From Diphasiastrum complanatum (taxonomy: Eukaryota; Streptophyta; Lycopodiopsida; Lycopodiales; Lycopodiaceae): a stretch of DNA of 64,000 bases. The stretch spans positions 74,580,460 to 74,644,459 of the forward strand of contig CM055092.1 of assembly GCA_029204225.1 (NCBI GenBank), read 5' to 3'. The position numbers and the translations under genes were made by a program. Below are positions 43,163 through 55,811 of the stretch, in pieces; the stretch's first letter is position 1; each line of letters begins with the position of its first letter. Below the pieces are notes generated by a model. The model was given only the letters and a program-made list of their open reading frames with translations, made no database searches and was not told where the DNA came from.

Positions 43163-44517
43163 GTGAGTTTCAAGTCAAAAAGAGCTGTTTCAATTTGCAA
43201 GAACTCGCACAGTCAATTTGCCATGTCATTAGAATTCGCGACCAGACCAGAATGCCTTAGAATTAGTTTGACAATTTCTCTGGCAAGTGGTGACTTCTCA
43301 AAATTTTGGCCAAAATATATATATAAAGAGGGCCCCACCCCTTTTGCGAGTTCATTAGATGAGTTCACTAGGGAGACAATGATGAAATTTTCTACAAAAT
43401 TCAAGCTGATTTTCTGCTTTCATTTAATTTTTGCTCTACCCAACGTACTTGCACAAGCTCATCCTCTGCGTACCTGCATGCCACCTCATTATGGCATCAC
43501 ATACAGAGCAGAGACCGGTCTTATCACGCCCTCACATACGCAAATATACTTCTGATATACACTTTGTTACCATTCCAACACTAGAGGAAAAGATTGCTTT
43601 CACTCATCCCTTCCTGGCCAAATTGAACATACACCTCCCAAACTGTACTGGTATTCAGTGGGAAAGTGTAGTGTGTGCGGCCTATTCTACATTTGATGTG
43701 GCAAGTGAAACATTCAGGATCCCTTCAAGGCCTCATGAGGCCATTATACCAGTGGATATTTCCATCATCCAGTCACTGGGATTTCCTAACGATGGTGAAA
43801 TCATTCATGGGAAAGGCACCGCATATGGCCACAATTATTTGAGGCGCTTTTCATTGAAGATGGGTCCACCACACTCTTCACCAATGATGGGTACGTTATC
43901 AAGTGTATCCAATACAAGGAACTCAGAGAAGCAGCAGGACTTGTGCACCTGCTTGTTGAAGTGCTGAACTTTCGAATGGACCGAATTCCTCCGAACGACC
44001 TATTTGCCTTATCCTTCGCAATGGGGCAACACCAGATTCAGCATTACATTGGGCGGACAAATTGGTCAAGAAATTCCATGCAGCATTGGTAGCCCGCAAG
44101 GCAGTTACTAAGGTGGGATATACCCTCAGTATGATCCTGACTCAACGGCTGGGAACTCAATACCCACAAAGGATACTTAAAATCACGGCAAAGAATCCAG
44201 ACGTGCTTGATCAAACCAATATGCGTGCACAAACATTCAAGAGGATCCTCCCTCCAGGCGCATCCACAATTAGATTAACCCGCCAACGAAAAGTCAAGAA
44301 GGACTCTCAAGCTCAAGGAGCCGATATAGCAGGCACGGGGGCAACGCAAGCTGATGTCATAGCTGACGATCAAGGGGCAGCTCAAGACTCAGGAAACGAT
44401 GGCTGTGACGACAATACTTCGGACACCTTTGATTCCACCATGGTGGCCCAATATTCAGCACAACTAGAGGCAATCATTACCAGCATAGCTATCCCTGCTA
44501 TTATCACATTGTCGTAG
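43163..44517 (+). pseudogene. Unknown ORF cluster after gypsy pol
   Basis: Three open frames lie in sequence. 43163-43555 overlaps 43431-43967, and 44062-44517 follows. The second has the continuous stretch from DIHFVTIPTLEEKIAFTHPF to a Pro/Ile-rich segment and looks like a real protein in one frame. The third has basic then acidic parts. The position after an Athila/Tat-like pol is where such elements carry an extra ORF, sometimes called env-like, but no membrane segment or known motif supports that name. Frame breaks suggest decay. Bases 42685-43162 hold no gene. Confidence 0.35.
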
Positions 44518-44799
44518 CTACCATTGCGGACCTACACCCCCACTAGTTTTTCTCACAACCTCCACCACCCAACCTTATATTCCTATTTCGTTACCATCCC
44601 CTATGTCTCAATTAGCACCCCCTCACCACCACTATTTCTACCTTATCTGCCTTTAATTTTGATTCTGACACATTCACCACTCAACTCCTTCAAACCTCTG
44701 TTCCTGCTACTTCCTCCCTGCCATCTTACGTGAGTACATCTTCTCCTCTGACTGCCACACAATCCCCATTACCCACGCCAACCTATTTCGAGCTCTTCT

Positions 44800-45420
44800 A
44801 CATACATTGAACCCTATATTCCTCCTTTCACTACTACATCCCAACATTATCCTGATGCCACTGAGCCACTTCCTAACATTGGTCCTTGGGACGATCTCCC
44901 CCCTTCTGTGCAAAAGGCTATCTGGGCCAATCATGACGCCAAAAAGTACTTGCCTAGTCCATAGCAGACTATCAGACCCACTGGGGCAATTCCATCTAGG
45001 AAAACATTTATCCGCAGCAACAACTCCATGATGCACAAGCAACCATACGGCAAGCTGATGAGAAGGCAAAAAGGGCACGTCGGGATGAGCAATTGACAAT
45101 TGATCAGATGTCCGACATGCAGACTCAACTGGAGAAGTTGCAGACATAGGCTCATCACAAGGACAACCAACTAAGTCATCTTCAAAACCTCTTGGATGTA
45201 GAAATCAGATCCAATCAAGAATTATGTGCTACTATGATGGGTCAAATCACCTAGATTGACTTTCAGCGATTTGCTCCTATCCATATCCCTGAGGGCATAG
45301 TAATCCTAGTTTTTACATATCAGAACCTGGGCCAAAAGTTAAAACAGTTCAGGCAAAAGCGCATCAGCTACTTTAAAGCACATTTTCACAAATGACTATG
45401 CTCAACACTCAAATCCAATG
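44800..45420 (+). pseudogene. Unknown Pro-rich and coiled-coil remnant
   Basis: The reading IGPWDDLPPSVQKAIWANHDAK is followed by a stop, then in another frame by a helical, charged stretch (DEKAKRARRDEQLTIDQ, then MQTQLEKLQ) typical of a coiled coil. More stops follow. It may be the tail of the gypsy element's extra protein. The ORF at 44524-44733 is low-complexity and unsupported, and bases 45421-46009 hold nothing recognised. Confidence 0.3.
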
Positions 45421-46009
45421 CCAAAGTGGCAGACTATTCCCCCTCTTGATTATTCTAAACATTCACAATTCCACGACACTCAACCACGTAGGAATGATTA
45501 GGGAGACGACGATGTAGGTCCATTTTTTGACACTTCCCACAATTGCAGCTTCACCGGACAATCAAGCCCAGGCGGCTAGTGCACAGGATGGGGGAGAGCC
45601 CCATAACCAAGGTTAGGGAGGGACTACCCATCAATCTCATTTACTCTCTCTCCCACATTCTACCATTTCTTCCCTTCATATGCCTTCCACTTCCCGGGAA
45701 TCCTTCTTGATAACCCATTTTCCTTGCCTTTCACCCAAATGTTTCCAACCCCTTTCATCTCCAAACCCTCCACCAGGCGTAGTGGTACCACCTGAACGAC
45801 ATCATGTGACACCTCACAATCCAAGTCCAGTCCACCGAGTTCAAAGCAAACTATGCCAAAGAAGAAGAACACGACGGCTATACCATTCCAAATTTCAAGG
45901 AGTGTCGCACACATAAGGCCAAGGTTGAAGCAGTTGCACCACAACCAGCTTGTTGCAAAGCCCTCTTTATCTCAAATAAGGCAGCCTTCCAACGCTACCT
46001 TAGTGCATT

Positions 46010-46888
46010 TAAAATTGTATAGACCAAATTGACCAAGAAATAAAGGCTGTCCAGTCTTCCATTCTTTTGTATGAAACATATTTAGCTGATGAATTATGAG
46101 TGCATGTATCATTACCTGAAGACAAGAAATGAAACTGTAGAGCAATGCTAACAGTTTGATATGCAGGTTCTAGAAATAGAATCTAATGATGAACCATTTG
46201 ATGGTATGGCTTCTAACCTTTTCCTAAGGGTATGTGCAAGTACTAAGAAGAGTACCTAAAGAAGGAATCCAATAAAGCTTCTTAAAGCTTAAAGACGGTA
46301 CCTGAAGAAGGCTCAATTGAGTCTATAAACAAGGCTCACTCGAGTCTATAAAGACTGGGAGAAGAAACCAAATGACTGATCACCCTTTGTGTCACACTCC
46401 ACTATAATTGGGGATGGGCAACCCCTAGAAAAAAGAGCCTAGGAATTGATGAAAATTATGCAAGGTAAGATGGACATATCCAAACCTTTCCCATGACATG
46501 AAAAACACTTGGGCGGATCCCAATGTTGTACACAAAGAAATATTCAACCTAAAAGTGACTAACATTGAATGTTAGGCTACCTACCTTCTATCCTGATCAA
46601 TATGTACCTTACCTACTTTTTCACATGGCTTGAAAGCAATAGGACACCTAGGAAAATGTGCCCTCCTACTCCTCCCCTTTTGCTCTAACTAAGTGATAAA
46701 CACTCTCTCATACCTATACACCTCACCCTCTCACTTTACTTATCCTAGAGTCTCCTTACACCTCTCACACTTATTTTGGACACCTCAGCCACTTCCTTAA
46801 GACTATACATTCCCTATGCAAGGACTAACTCACCCCTCTCCCTCATTATTCATCTCCCATTCATTTTTGCTTTGCCTCTTGCTCTTGC
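46010..46888 (+). mobile_element. 5' LTR of gypsy element 2, copy B
   Basis: Nearly complete, matching 14851-15762 of the block A 3' LTR, although the first TG is replaced. Small deletions lie near 46080. The TATA position reads TATGCAA at 46815-46821, as in copy A. It joins RT at the same internal deletion as copy A, so that deletion predates the duplication. Confidence 0.7.
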
Positions 46889-47896
46889 TTGTGTGTGGAC
46901 TATCATGCTTTAAACAAGATTACAGTTAAGAACCGTTTTCCTATTCCAAGAATAGATGACATTATGGATAGGATACATGGATCTTGTCTCTTTAGTAGAA
47001 TTGATTTGACAAGTGGATACCAGCAGATCAGAGTAGCACTGAAGATGTCCATAAAGTTGCTTTCAGGACTAACTCTAGCCTTTATGAATTTTTAGTGGTA
47101 CCATTTGGTCTTACTAATGCTCCCGCAACATTCAATAGAATAATGCAACCAATCTTTCGACCTCATATTCGTTTTGTAGGAACATTCTTTGATGATATCT
47201 TAGTCTTCAGTACAGATGAATAAGAACATAAAAGACATCTAGATATCATCTTTAGAACCTTACAAGAAAACCCACTTCTCATAAAAGATAAGAAAAGCGA
47301 ATTCTTTCTAGAAAAGATACACTTTCTAGGACATATGATTTCAAAGGAAGGAATCCAAATGGACCCTTCAAATATTAAAGCCATACAAGACTGGCCTAAA
47401 CCAAGAAATATTCATGAAGTTCGGTCTTTCCTAGGCTTATGTTCCTATTATAGAAAGTTTATTCGCCATTTTGCCCATATAGCCTCACCACTACATGAAC
47501 TCACTAAGAAGAGAGTAAAATTTCATTGGTATAAGAAAGAGCAAAATGTCTTTGATAATCTGAAGCATGCACTTACCATTGGACCTGTTCTTATCAGCCT
47601 TTGAAAGTAGATGACTTCAAGGGGGAGAAGTATAGTATGACATTTATGAAAAAGAACTTTTGGCCATTATTCATGCCCTTAAGTTATGGAAGAAGGATCT
47701 ACTAGGTAATGATTTCCTAAAAACAGATCATCAAAGTCTTAGGTACTTTCTCACCCATCAACTAATTCTAGAAAAACATCCAAAATGGGCTAACTACCTT
47801 AGCACTTTCCATTTTCAGCTAGTTCATCACCCAGGAAAGGACAATAAGGTCATCGATAATCCCCAAGGTCAACCATATTTTTCTAGCATATCATGA
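46889..47896 (+). pseudogene. Gypsy reverse transcriptase and partial RNase H, copy B
   Basis: As in copy A, but a base is missing near 47036 (in the stretch after QQIRV), so the frame breaks at 47095 before the active site. The RT continues to 47604, and RNase H covers about 47640-47896. The TAA in the RT at 47221-47223 is shared with copy A. Confidence 0.85.
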
Positions 47897-47909
47897 AGAT
47901 TTCCTTCCT

Positions 47910-48782
47910 ATGAAAAGTATGTATGCTAGTGATTCCGACTTCCAGCATATCTTTGAAATACTTGAAAGAAATCAAAGTCATAAAGACTATGTTTTGAAAG
48001 AAGGATATCTATTGAAAGAAGATAAGTTATGTATTTCTATAGCATTTAGAACCAAGATCCTTCAAGAAACCCATAGTCCTCCCTATGCAGGACATAGAGT
48101 AATCCCTTCAACTCTAGAAGCTTTGAAAAGATTCTTTTATTGGCCTACCATGCATCGAGACACAAGGCATTACATAAATGCATGTCTAGTCTGTGAACAC
48201 AATAAAGATGAGCGAGGATTAAAAACTCCACGGTTACTTCATCCCTTGCCTATTCCTGAAGCACCTTGGGAACATATTACCATGGACTTTATCTCTGGGT
48301 TCCCTAAAACCAAAAATGGAAATGAGATGATATGGACTATCATTGATAGATTTAGCAAACAGGCTCATTTTATTCCCTGTAAGAAAAAGCTAAAAGGACC
48401 CGAAGCTGCTCATTTGTTTATTCGTCACATCTTTAGGTTGCATGGACTACCCAAAAGTATAGTGTCGGATCGGGATACTAGATTTACTAGCAACTTTTGG
48501 AGAGCCCTTTTTGATAATCTGGGGACAACCCTTAAATTCTCTTCTTCCTTTCACCCCTTGACTGATGGTCAAAGTGAAATTACTAATCGAACCATCATAG
48601 ATTTGTTGAGAAATTATGTAAGTGATCAGAAGACTCAATGGGAATACTATCTTCCTATTCTAGATAACACCGTTCATTCTTCTACTGGTAAAGCGCCTTT
48701 TGAAGTAATGTATGGAAAACCAATTGTGCCTCCTGTACTAAGGACTAAAGAAAAGATATTTGCCTCAGACTTATTACTCTAA
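47910..48782 (+). pseudogene. Gypsy integrase truncated at the C-terminus, copy B
   Basis: It keeps the zinc finger and all three acidic catalytic residues (in TMDFISGF, VSDRDTRF and DGQSEITN), but after KIFASD it runs into LTR sequence and stops. A 677-base deletion relative to copy A removed the last 140 residues and the first 89 bases of the 3' LTR. There is no obvious microhomology at the join. Confidence 0.85.
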
Positions 48783-49600
48783 CTGATGAATTATGAGTGC
48801 AATTATCATTACCTGAAGTCAAGAAATGAAACTGTAGAGCAATGCTAACAGTTTGATATGCAGGTTCTAGAAATAGAATCTAATGATGAACCATTTGATG
48901 GTGTGGCTTCTAACCTTTTCCTAAGTGTATGTGCAGGTACTAAGAAGAGTACCTGAAGAAGGAATCCAAAGAAGCTTCTTAAAGCTTAAAGACAGTACCT
49001 GAAGAAGGCTCAATCGAGTCTATAAAGAAGGCTCACTCGAGTCTATAAAGTCTGAGAGAAGAAACCAAAGGACTGATTACCCTTTGTGTCACACTCCACT
49101 ATGATTGGGGATGGGCAACCTCTAGAAAAAAGAGCCTAGGAATTGATGAATATTATGCAAGGTAAGATGGACATATACAAAGCCTTTCCCATGACATGAA
49201 AAACACTTGGGTGGATCCCAATGTTGTACACAAAGAAATATTCAACTTGAAAGTGACTAACATTGAATGTTAGGCTACCTACTTTCTATCCTTATCAATA
49301 TGTAACTTACCTACTTTTCCACATGGCTTGAAAGCAATAGGACACCTAGAAAAATGCGCCCTCCTACTCCTCCGCTTTTGCTCTAACTAAGTGATAAACA
49401 CTCTCTCATACCTATACACCTCACCCTCTCACTTTACTTATCCTAGAGTCTCCCTTACACCTCTCACACTTATTTTGGACACCTCAGCCACTTCCTTAAG
49501 ACTACACATTCCCTATAAAAGGACTAACTCGCCCCTCTCCCTCATTATTCATCTCCCATTCATTTTTGCTTTGCCTCTTGCTCTTGCTTGTGTGTGTGTA
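48770..49600 (+). mobile_element. 3' LTR of gypsy element 2, copy B, 5'-truncated
   Basis: Matches 14937-15762 of block A. TATAAAA is kept at 49514-49520. The right end is unresolved, as in copy A. Confidence 0.65.
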
Positions 49601-49708
49601 GGTGCTTGGAAGAAAGCATGGAGCAATGGCTTGAGGAGGATCTATCAAGCTTGGATTGGAATCACTTTTGGAAGCACTTTCACACACACTCACTTTCTCC
49701 TACCTTTT

Positions 49709-49711
<3 letters not shown>

Positions 49712-49763
<52 letters not shown>
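49712..49763. repeat. (TC)26 microsatellite, copy B
   Basis: About 52 bp of TC, shorter than the copy A tract. Confidence 0.95.
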
Positions 49764-49768
<5 letters not shown>

Positions 49769-49799
49769 AAACTTTCACACCATTTATAAGACTGATGGC

Positions 49800-50067
49800 C
49801 ATGCATGTCACACCATCCATGACTTGATGGCTTTGCATGTCACACCATCATGACTTGATGACTTTGCATGCCTTATCATCCATAACTTTTTGGTCATGCA
49901 TGTCTGATTCAGGAGTTGCATGTCTGATTTAGGAGTTGCATGTATGAAATTGAAGTTTGCATGTTGAAATTGAAGCTTGCATGTCAAATTGGATTCATGC
50001 ATGCCATACCTACCGATGTCAAATGCCTATGCATGTTCTTTTCTTGATCAGTAAGTCCTTGCATGTC
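49800..50067. repeat. Cluster of GCATG / RY-type motifs, copy B
   Basis: Counterpart of 15975-16242 with the same eleven GCATG cores, so all have been kept since duplication. Confidence 0.6.
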
Positions 50068-50379
50068 ATAAGGAACCACTTTTCTTGGTATAATATTCTT
50101 TAAGATCCAGAATTTGTAAACTTCTGGTTGATGTAAAAGATCTAGGAATCCGTCTTCCCAAAACCATTGTATATGTAATTGGCCTTGGGCCAATTGATCT
50201 TGCATAATTTGAAAAGAAAAATCCTTCGGGGTTGAGGGGGTTCCCCATCTTGACCCCTCAGCAAGTCTCTTGAATGAATGATTTTGTGATTGAATGTTAA
50301 AGCTCTTCCCTAAGTTTTTGAGTTCTTTTTCAAGTTCTATTTAACAATGTTATGTTGACTTGTTCTTTTTTTTAGGTCA

Positions 50380-51374
50380 CAACTTCTAAAGTCAGGACTT
50401 TAGAAATAGTAGACCACTCCAAGTTCACAGTGCACCAATGTATTTGAGGGCTACGGTGGCAAATGTTGGAGCACGTTGGCAAAGATCTGCATGCCATCAG
50501 AGTCACTCTCAATAAGGAGACGTACGACGACACAACCCGGCAAAGAGCAGCTGCCATTGGCGTGGGACCACCAATCCAATAAAGAGGGGGATAATGTTGT
50601 CCCTTATGTTAGCCCAACATAGGAATTACTGTGGCATGTGTTTTGTAAGCCCACAAGTAATTAGGATTAGGAAAACCTTATGCTTAGACCTTTTACTATT
50701 TAAGTTTAACTACTACAAACAATCATTTGTAATGGTTCAACTTAGAAAGTCTAAGTTTAAGATTTGATTCCTAAGTTAAGTTAATTTCTAAGTTCAAGTT
50801 AAGTTTAATTTCTAAGTTAGTGCAAGTGCACAAGTTAATTAGCTTAAGTTTGGACTTAGTCCCATAAGCATGTTTAAGCTTAGGCCCACCACTCTTTCCA
50901 TATATGGAAGTGGATTTGGGCCTCCAACAACACTTGTATTAGCTTGTGATAATAAAACACTTTTTGTGATATCTTATGCATGCTACTTGTGTTCCCATTG
51001 GAATTAGAATACCTTGTGGTAGGTGCTCGAGCTCCACTAGGCTTTTTCCAATGATTGATTTGTGATTGTTATTATGGGATTATCTTTCTCTCATGTTATT
51101 CCATTCCCTTGTGGAGTTAATTAGGTTTGCTTAATATTGTTCATTGTTAGACACTGGCTGGGGACCACCATAGTGTTGCTTGATCTATCCTTTCTTAATT
51201 AGAGTGTTTGTCCAAAGGGAGACTGCCTTGGAGATCCTAAGACAAGTAATAGAAACCATGTCTTGAGTGGAACCTACTTGTACTCACCCTATACAATGTA
51301 CTTTAAGATCAATCTTATTCTATTAGTTGGGGAACATCCATCATAGTATATAGAAGACATCTAAAAGTACAACA
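50380..51374 (+). mobile_element. 3' end of LTR element with 780-bp LTR, copy B
   Basis: The LTR occupies 50595-51374, with the same TGTTGT and ACAACA ends and the same purine tract as copy A. Confidence 0.6.
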
Positions 51375-51386
51375 AAGATTACAACC

Positions 51387-51708
51387 AAGTTTCACTTACA
51401 TGTGAAATTAGAGAAGGATTATGCAACCAAAGTTGCATGGGGTGTTAACTTAAATCCGTATGAGATGCATTGTTGGAGATTAGAAGGCAAAAAACATATT
51501 GACGTATGGGTAAGAGGTGAATTATACCCCCGCAATCCACTGGTAGATGCTCCTCCTAAATTTTCTGATGTACATAGTTTTTAAGGTTCATTGGGGATGG
51601 TGGTAATGGACTCCTTGGCTATTGCCAAGCAATGGATTCTCGAAGAATCCAAGCTGAGACATTGGCAAATATGACAAACATTGATATCTTGAGTATGAAT
51701 GACAATTT
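51387..51708 (+). pseudogene. Unknown coiled-coil gene, 5' part, copy B
   Basis: Counterpart of 17561-17882 with very few changes (Cys to Arg in the ELYPxNP motif). It shares the frame break near its stop and ends at the same copia insertion site, with AATTT at 51704-51708. Confidence 0.6.
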
Positions 51709-52641
51709 AGTTAAAATAGCAATGATCGACTTATACAGTGCTTTCTTATTTCGACGGCACCACGTGTGCTTAGTTCTAGAGTTATCGGGCCATCTTTCTT
51801 TTACAAGCCCTTTGAGTGCTTTTAAGCAACTTATCTTTGTACTTACTCATTAGTTGAATATACAGTTTGAGGAGAGCAATTCTGTTGTCTTGTTGCACTT
51901 GACGTTGTGCTGTGGTGATTGATCCGGTCGGGTGTTTAAACTGTGTTTTCTTAACTTGGTATCAGAGCCCTTGGTGGCTTGAATCACCAGACAAGAACAT
52001 GGAGCTGTGAATTCACGACGGTTTGTTAGCTAGGAAGCACAGAACCGAGTTTGTGGAGATTCGTGGACTAGCTCAATAATTGTAAGAAGATTCAGAGGCA
52101 GGGGATTGTCAACTGAATCAGAGGGCAAGATCCATTGGATTGATGTGAAAAAGCCTGAAGGGGTATGAAGTGCAAAGTGCATTGCAACTTCATTAAAAAT
52201 CTTCAAACTGAAAAAAATTTCTGGGTCCCAAGTTTTTGAAGGGCGAAGTTTCTTCACACTGAAGAAATAGTTCAAAAACCCAAATTGCCCTTACTTTCAC
52301 CTCCTTTAGCCTATTTTGCCCAAACGAAAGGCTATAGTCTCCAAACGAAGGGCACCCTGACTGTACTCGCAAGTATGGTACACCAAAACAGAGTGATTGT
52401 CGTGGAAGAAGTGTTCAAAGCACGCCAGAAGTGATTTCATCATTCCATTGGGCAGGTAGCTAGGAGTTGGTGATGAGAAGCATTTCAGAAAGCGACGCTA
52501 GTCTGGCTTTCAATTTGGCGAAAGAGCGGCAGGTGGCCTGGTAAGCCAAAAATTGCAGGTCATTATTATTGATTTTTGACATCACGGTTGGCTCCAACAT
52601 ACACTTTATAGCCTACAGGTGAAGTTTCAAGCAGTTTGGAG

Positions 52642-53595
52642 ATGGCAAACATCAATGAGGTAATTTTGGGCGATGCAAGCAAACTTGATGGGGCTTCTAA
52701 CTACAACATCTGGAAATTCAAAATGAAGAAAATTTTGATGGAGAAAGAGTTGTGGGAGATCATGGCAGGTATTGAAGTCCGGCCAAATACCACTCCATGT
52801 GACATAAGGGCCTTTAATAAAAAGGCGCGGAGAGCATTGTCCTTGATCAATCTTTCAGTGAAAGACCATGTGATCACTCATATAAGCGATGCCATGACGG
52901 CTAGGGGAGCTTGGGAAGCTCTTAGAATGCAATTTCAAACTTGCAATCCAGCTCGAGCCATGTTCTTGAAGTCGAGATTGAATGCAGTAAGGATGGAAGA
53001 AAGTGAATCAGTGGGATCTTTCTTCACCAGGATAAAGGAGCTGAGAGATCAACTTGTGGCGATTGGAGAACCAATCAGGGATATTGAATTGGTACATACC
53101 ACAATGAGCGGTGCCTCGGAAGGGCTACAGATGTTTGTGAGCAGCATTGCTTCGAGGGAGAGGTTGCCTACTTTTGAAGACTTCCACGGAATCATGTTGC
53201 AAGAAGAGCAACATCGCGAAGTGGTGAAGTCAAGGAAAACCCCACATGAGGATCAAGCCTTGCTTGCTAAAGACAAGCAGAAAGGATGGAAAAGGATTCC
53301 TAAGAAATTCAAGGATGATGATGATGAGGGAGAGTCGTCATCAAAAGGGAAAAAGAAGAAGAAAGACAAATGTTACTATTGCCACAAACTGGGTCATTGG
53401 GCACCCGAGTGTTATAAGAAGAAAGTAGACATAAAGACGGAAAAAGTGACTCAACAAGGAAACATTGCCGAAGATGATGGAGAAGATGACGAGACAAGTG
53501 TCTTCTCATCGGCATTGGCATCCCAAGTTGATGATGGTGCCAGATGGTTCATAGATTCAGGCGCCACAAGGCATATGACCGGGAAACGTGATTGA
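52642..53595 (+). pseudogene. Copia Gag-protease, copy B
   Basis: Starts at ATG 52642 and matches copy A through the UBN2-type Gag, the CCHC knuckle (with APEC in place of AGEC) and the protease motif FIDSGATRHMTG. It stops at TGA 53593-53595, where copy A has TGG (Trp). Protease sequence continues past the stop. Confidence 0.85.
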
Positions 53596-54697
53596 TTTAA
53601 AAAATTCTCACCAATCCATGATGGGGATAAGGTCACTCAAGCCAATGGAGAGGAATGCCAGATATAGGGTGTACCTGTGTAGTTTTTTTATGGCAAAATC
53701 AAGAACATCGCTAATGTACTTTATGTTCCTGGACTCAAAAAGAGTTTGCTTTCTATTGGTTTAATGGCAAATCAACATCTTAAAGTTGAATTTGTCAAGG
53801 ATGGATGCCTTATGAAGGATATGAACCACAACCATAAAGTGGTGGCGAAGGGTTATAGAGATAGTAACTGTGGCCTTTATAAATTGGATGTTGCAAAACC
53901 AGGTGAATATGGTTTGGCTATCTCAACAGCATGTCAATCTGAGTTGTGGCACAGAGTCATTTGAACTATGGGAGTTTGAGATTGATGGCGAAGCTGAAGA
54001 TGGTAATAGGGTTACCAGCATTGCAGGATATCATCATGCAATATGTGAAGGATGCATCATGGGAAAGCATCACAGGGAGACATTCAAAAAAGGTGGAGCT
54101 GCAAGAGCTAAGAAACCGCTGGAACTCATTCACAGCAACCTGTGCGGCCCAATGAAGACCATGTCATTGGGGAAAGCATATTATTTTATGACTTTCATAG
54201 ATGATTACTCTAGGAGGACATTGATTTATTTCTTGAAAAAAAAATCTGACGCTTTTGCTCGCTTCAAGGAGTTCAAGACTCTGGTAGAGAACCAACTGGA
54301 TGCATGCATCAAAGTGCTAAGATCTGATAGAGGGGGCAAATACAAATTTGATTATTTTGAGGACTTTTGCAAAGAACACGACATCAAAAGACAATTCACA
54401 CAATCACACACGCCGCATAGTAATGGTTTAGCTGAAAGGAAAAATAGGACTATTATGGAGAGTGCACGCTCCATGATGAAGCAAATGGGCTTGACTGATT
54501 CACTTTGGTCGGAAGCGTGCAGTGCGGCAACATTCTTGCAAAACAGGAGCCCTATAGTTGCGGTTCTAGATGTGACTCCCGAAGAAGCATTTACTAGAAT
54601 AAAGCCAAAAATCGCCTATGTACATGTGCCAAAGGAGGAGCGAAAGAAACTTGATGCCAAAGCAATCAAGTGTATCTTTGTTGGTTATTCACATTAG
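53596..54697 (+). pseudogene. Copia integrase, copy B
   Basis: After the protease tail, a pre-integrase stretch (LNYGSLRLMAKL) appears in a shifted frame. The core ORF at 53870-54697 then shows CIMGKHHRETF, IHSNLCGPM, FIDDYSRRTLIYFL, LRSDRGGKY and HSNGLAERKNRTIM. The first catalytic Asp, expected in the HSDLCGP position, is Asn (codon 54137-54139), while the later Asp and Glu are kept. This region is entirely absent in copy A. The protein would be inactive even without the frame breaks. Confidence 0.85.
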
Positions 54698-55811
54698 CAA
54701 AGATGTGATCTTTGATGAAATGCATAGGTATGAAGATGAAGACCATGCAAGTGGTGAAAGCATCAAAAGACTTCCTACAATTCTGGAGGAAGAAGATGAA
54801 GAAGATGCTCCACAAGATGATGCACGTGAAGACGAGAGTCGAGAGGGCGAGTATGAAAGGACACCACCTATTCAAGAGCCTAGGGGGAGGTACTTGCCAA
54901 TAGGAGCAATAAAGGAGAAACCGGTTGGAAGTAAGAGACATTACTTAGACACTCCTTGGGATACATACTCTCCACGTAGTGTATCACCTGAATCTAAGAT
55001 ACCAAAATGGTATGAAAAGATCATGAAGAACACAAAGCTAAATCAACCAGGATCTAGCACACAAGGTGAAGTGAGAAGATCAATGCGAGAAAGGAAGTCT
55101 CCCGATCGTTATCATGTGAACTATGCCCTAATGACTGACATTTTGAAGTGTCGAGAGCCATCAACCTTTGATGAGGCAAAAGATCACAAAGAGTGGCAAA
55201 GGGCAATGGAAGAGGAAATAGAATCTATCCACAGGCCTGATACATGGGAGTTGGTTGATCTACCACTTGGAAAGAAACCCATTGACAACAAATGGGTGTT
55301 TAGAACAAAGTTTCATACAGATGGCACAATAGCAAAGTATAAGGCACGCCTAGTAGTGAAGGGTGATGCGCAAAGCAAAGGAATTGACTATGAAGAGACA
55401 TTTGCTCCAGTGGCTAAGTGGACTACGCTACGCCTTATCATTGCCTTAGCATCTCATTTTGGGTGGAAGATCCATCAAATGGATGTGAAGTCTGCATGTT
55501 TGAATGGTGACTTAAAGGAAGAAGTTTACATGGTCCAACCGCAGGGCTTCATGGCAAAAGGGCAAGAACAGAAGGTATGTAAACTACACAAAGCACTTTA
55601 TGGCCTTAAGCAAGCGCCACGTGCATGGTATGGACGCATTGACAGTTACTTTCTTTCTCATGGGTTTGTAAGAACAAATTCAGATCCAAACCTTTATGTT
55701 CTTATAAATGATGACAGCATTGCCTTGATTGTACTTTACGTTGATGATATCATTATCACGGGCAATGATGAGAATCTCACTCATTCTATCAAAGCCAACT
55801 TATGCAAGTAG
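54618..55811 (+). pseudogene. Copia reverse transcriptase, copy B
   Basis: The frame opens inside the integrase end and carries the acidic linker, KWVFRTKFHTDG, FAPVAKWTTLRLI, MDVKSACLNGDL, LYGLKQAPRAWY and YVDD. The frame is a third one relative to Gag and integrase. It ends at the TAG shared with copy A (55809-55811). Confidence 0.85.

Larger units (their letters stand above)
42206..46674. other. 4.47-kb segment absent from unit 1
   Basis: The block A sequence jumps from the equivalent of 42205 to that of 46675 at a shared CTC. Because copy B gives a coherent integrase end and a nearly full LTR, the change is a deletion in block A rather than an insertion here. Confidence 0.75.

Noticed and set aside
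44524-45170. Short Pro/Leu-rich ORFs on both strands
   Set aside because: Low-complexity composition, overlapping frames and no consistent reading.
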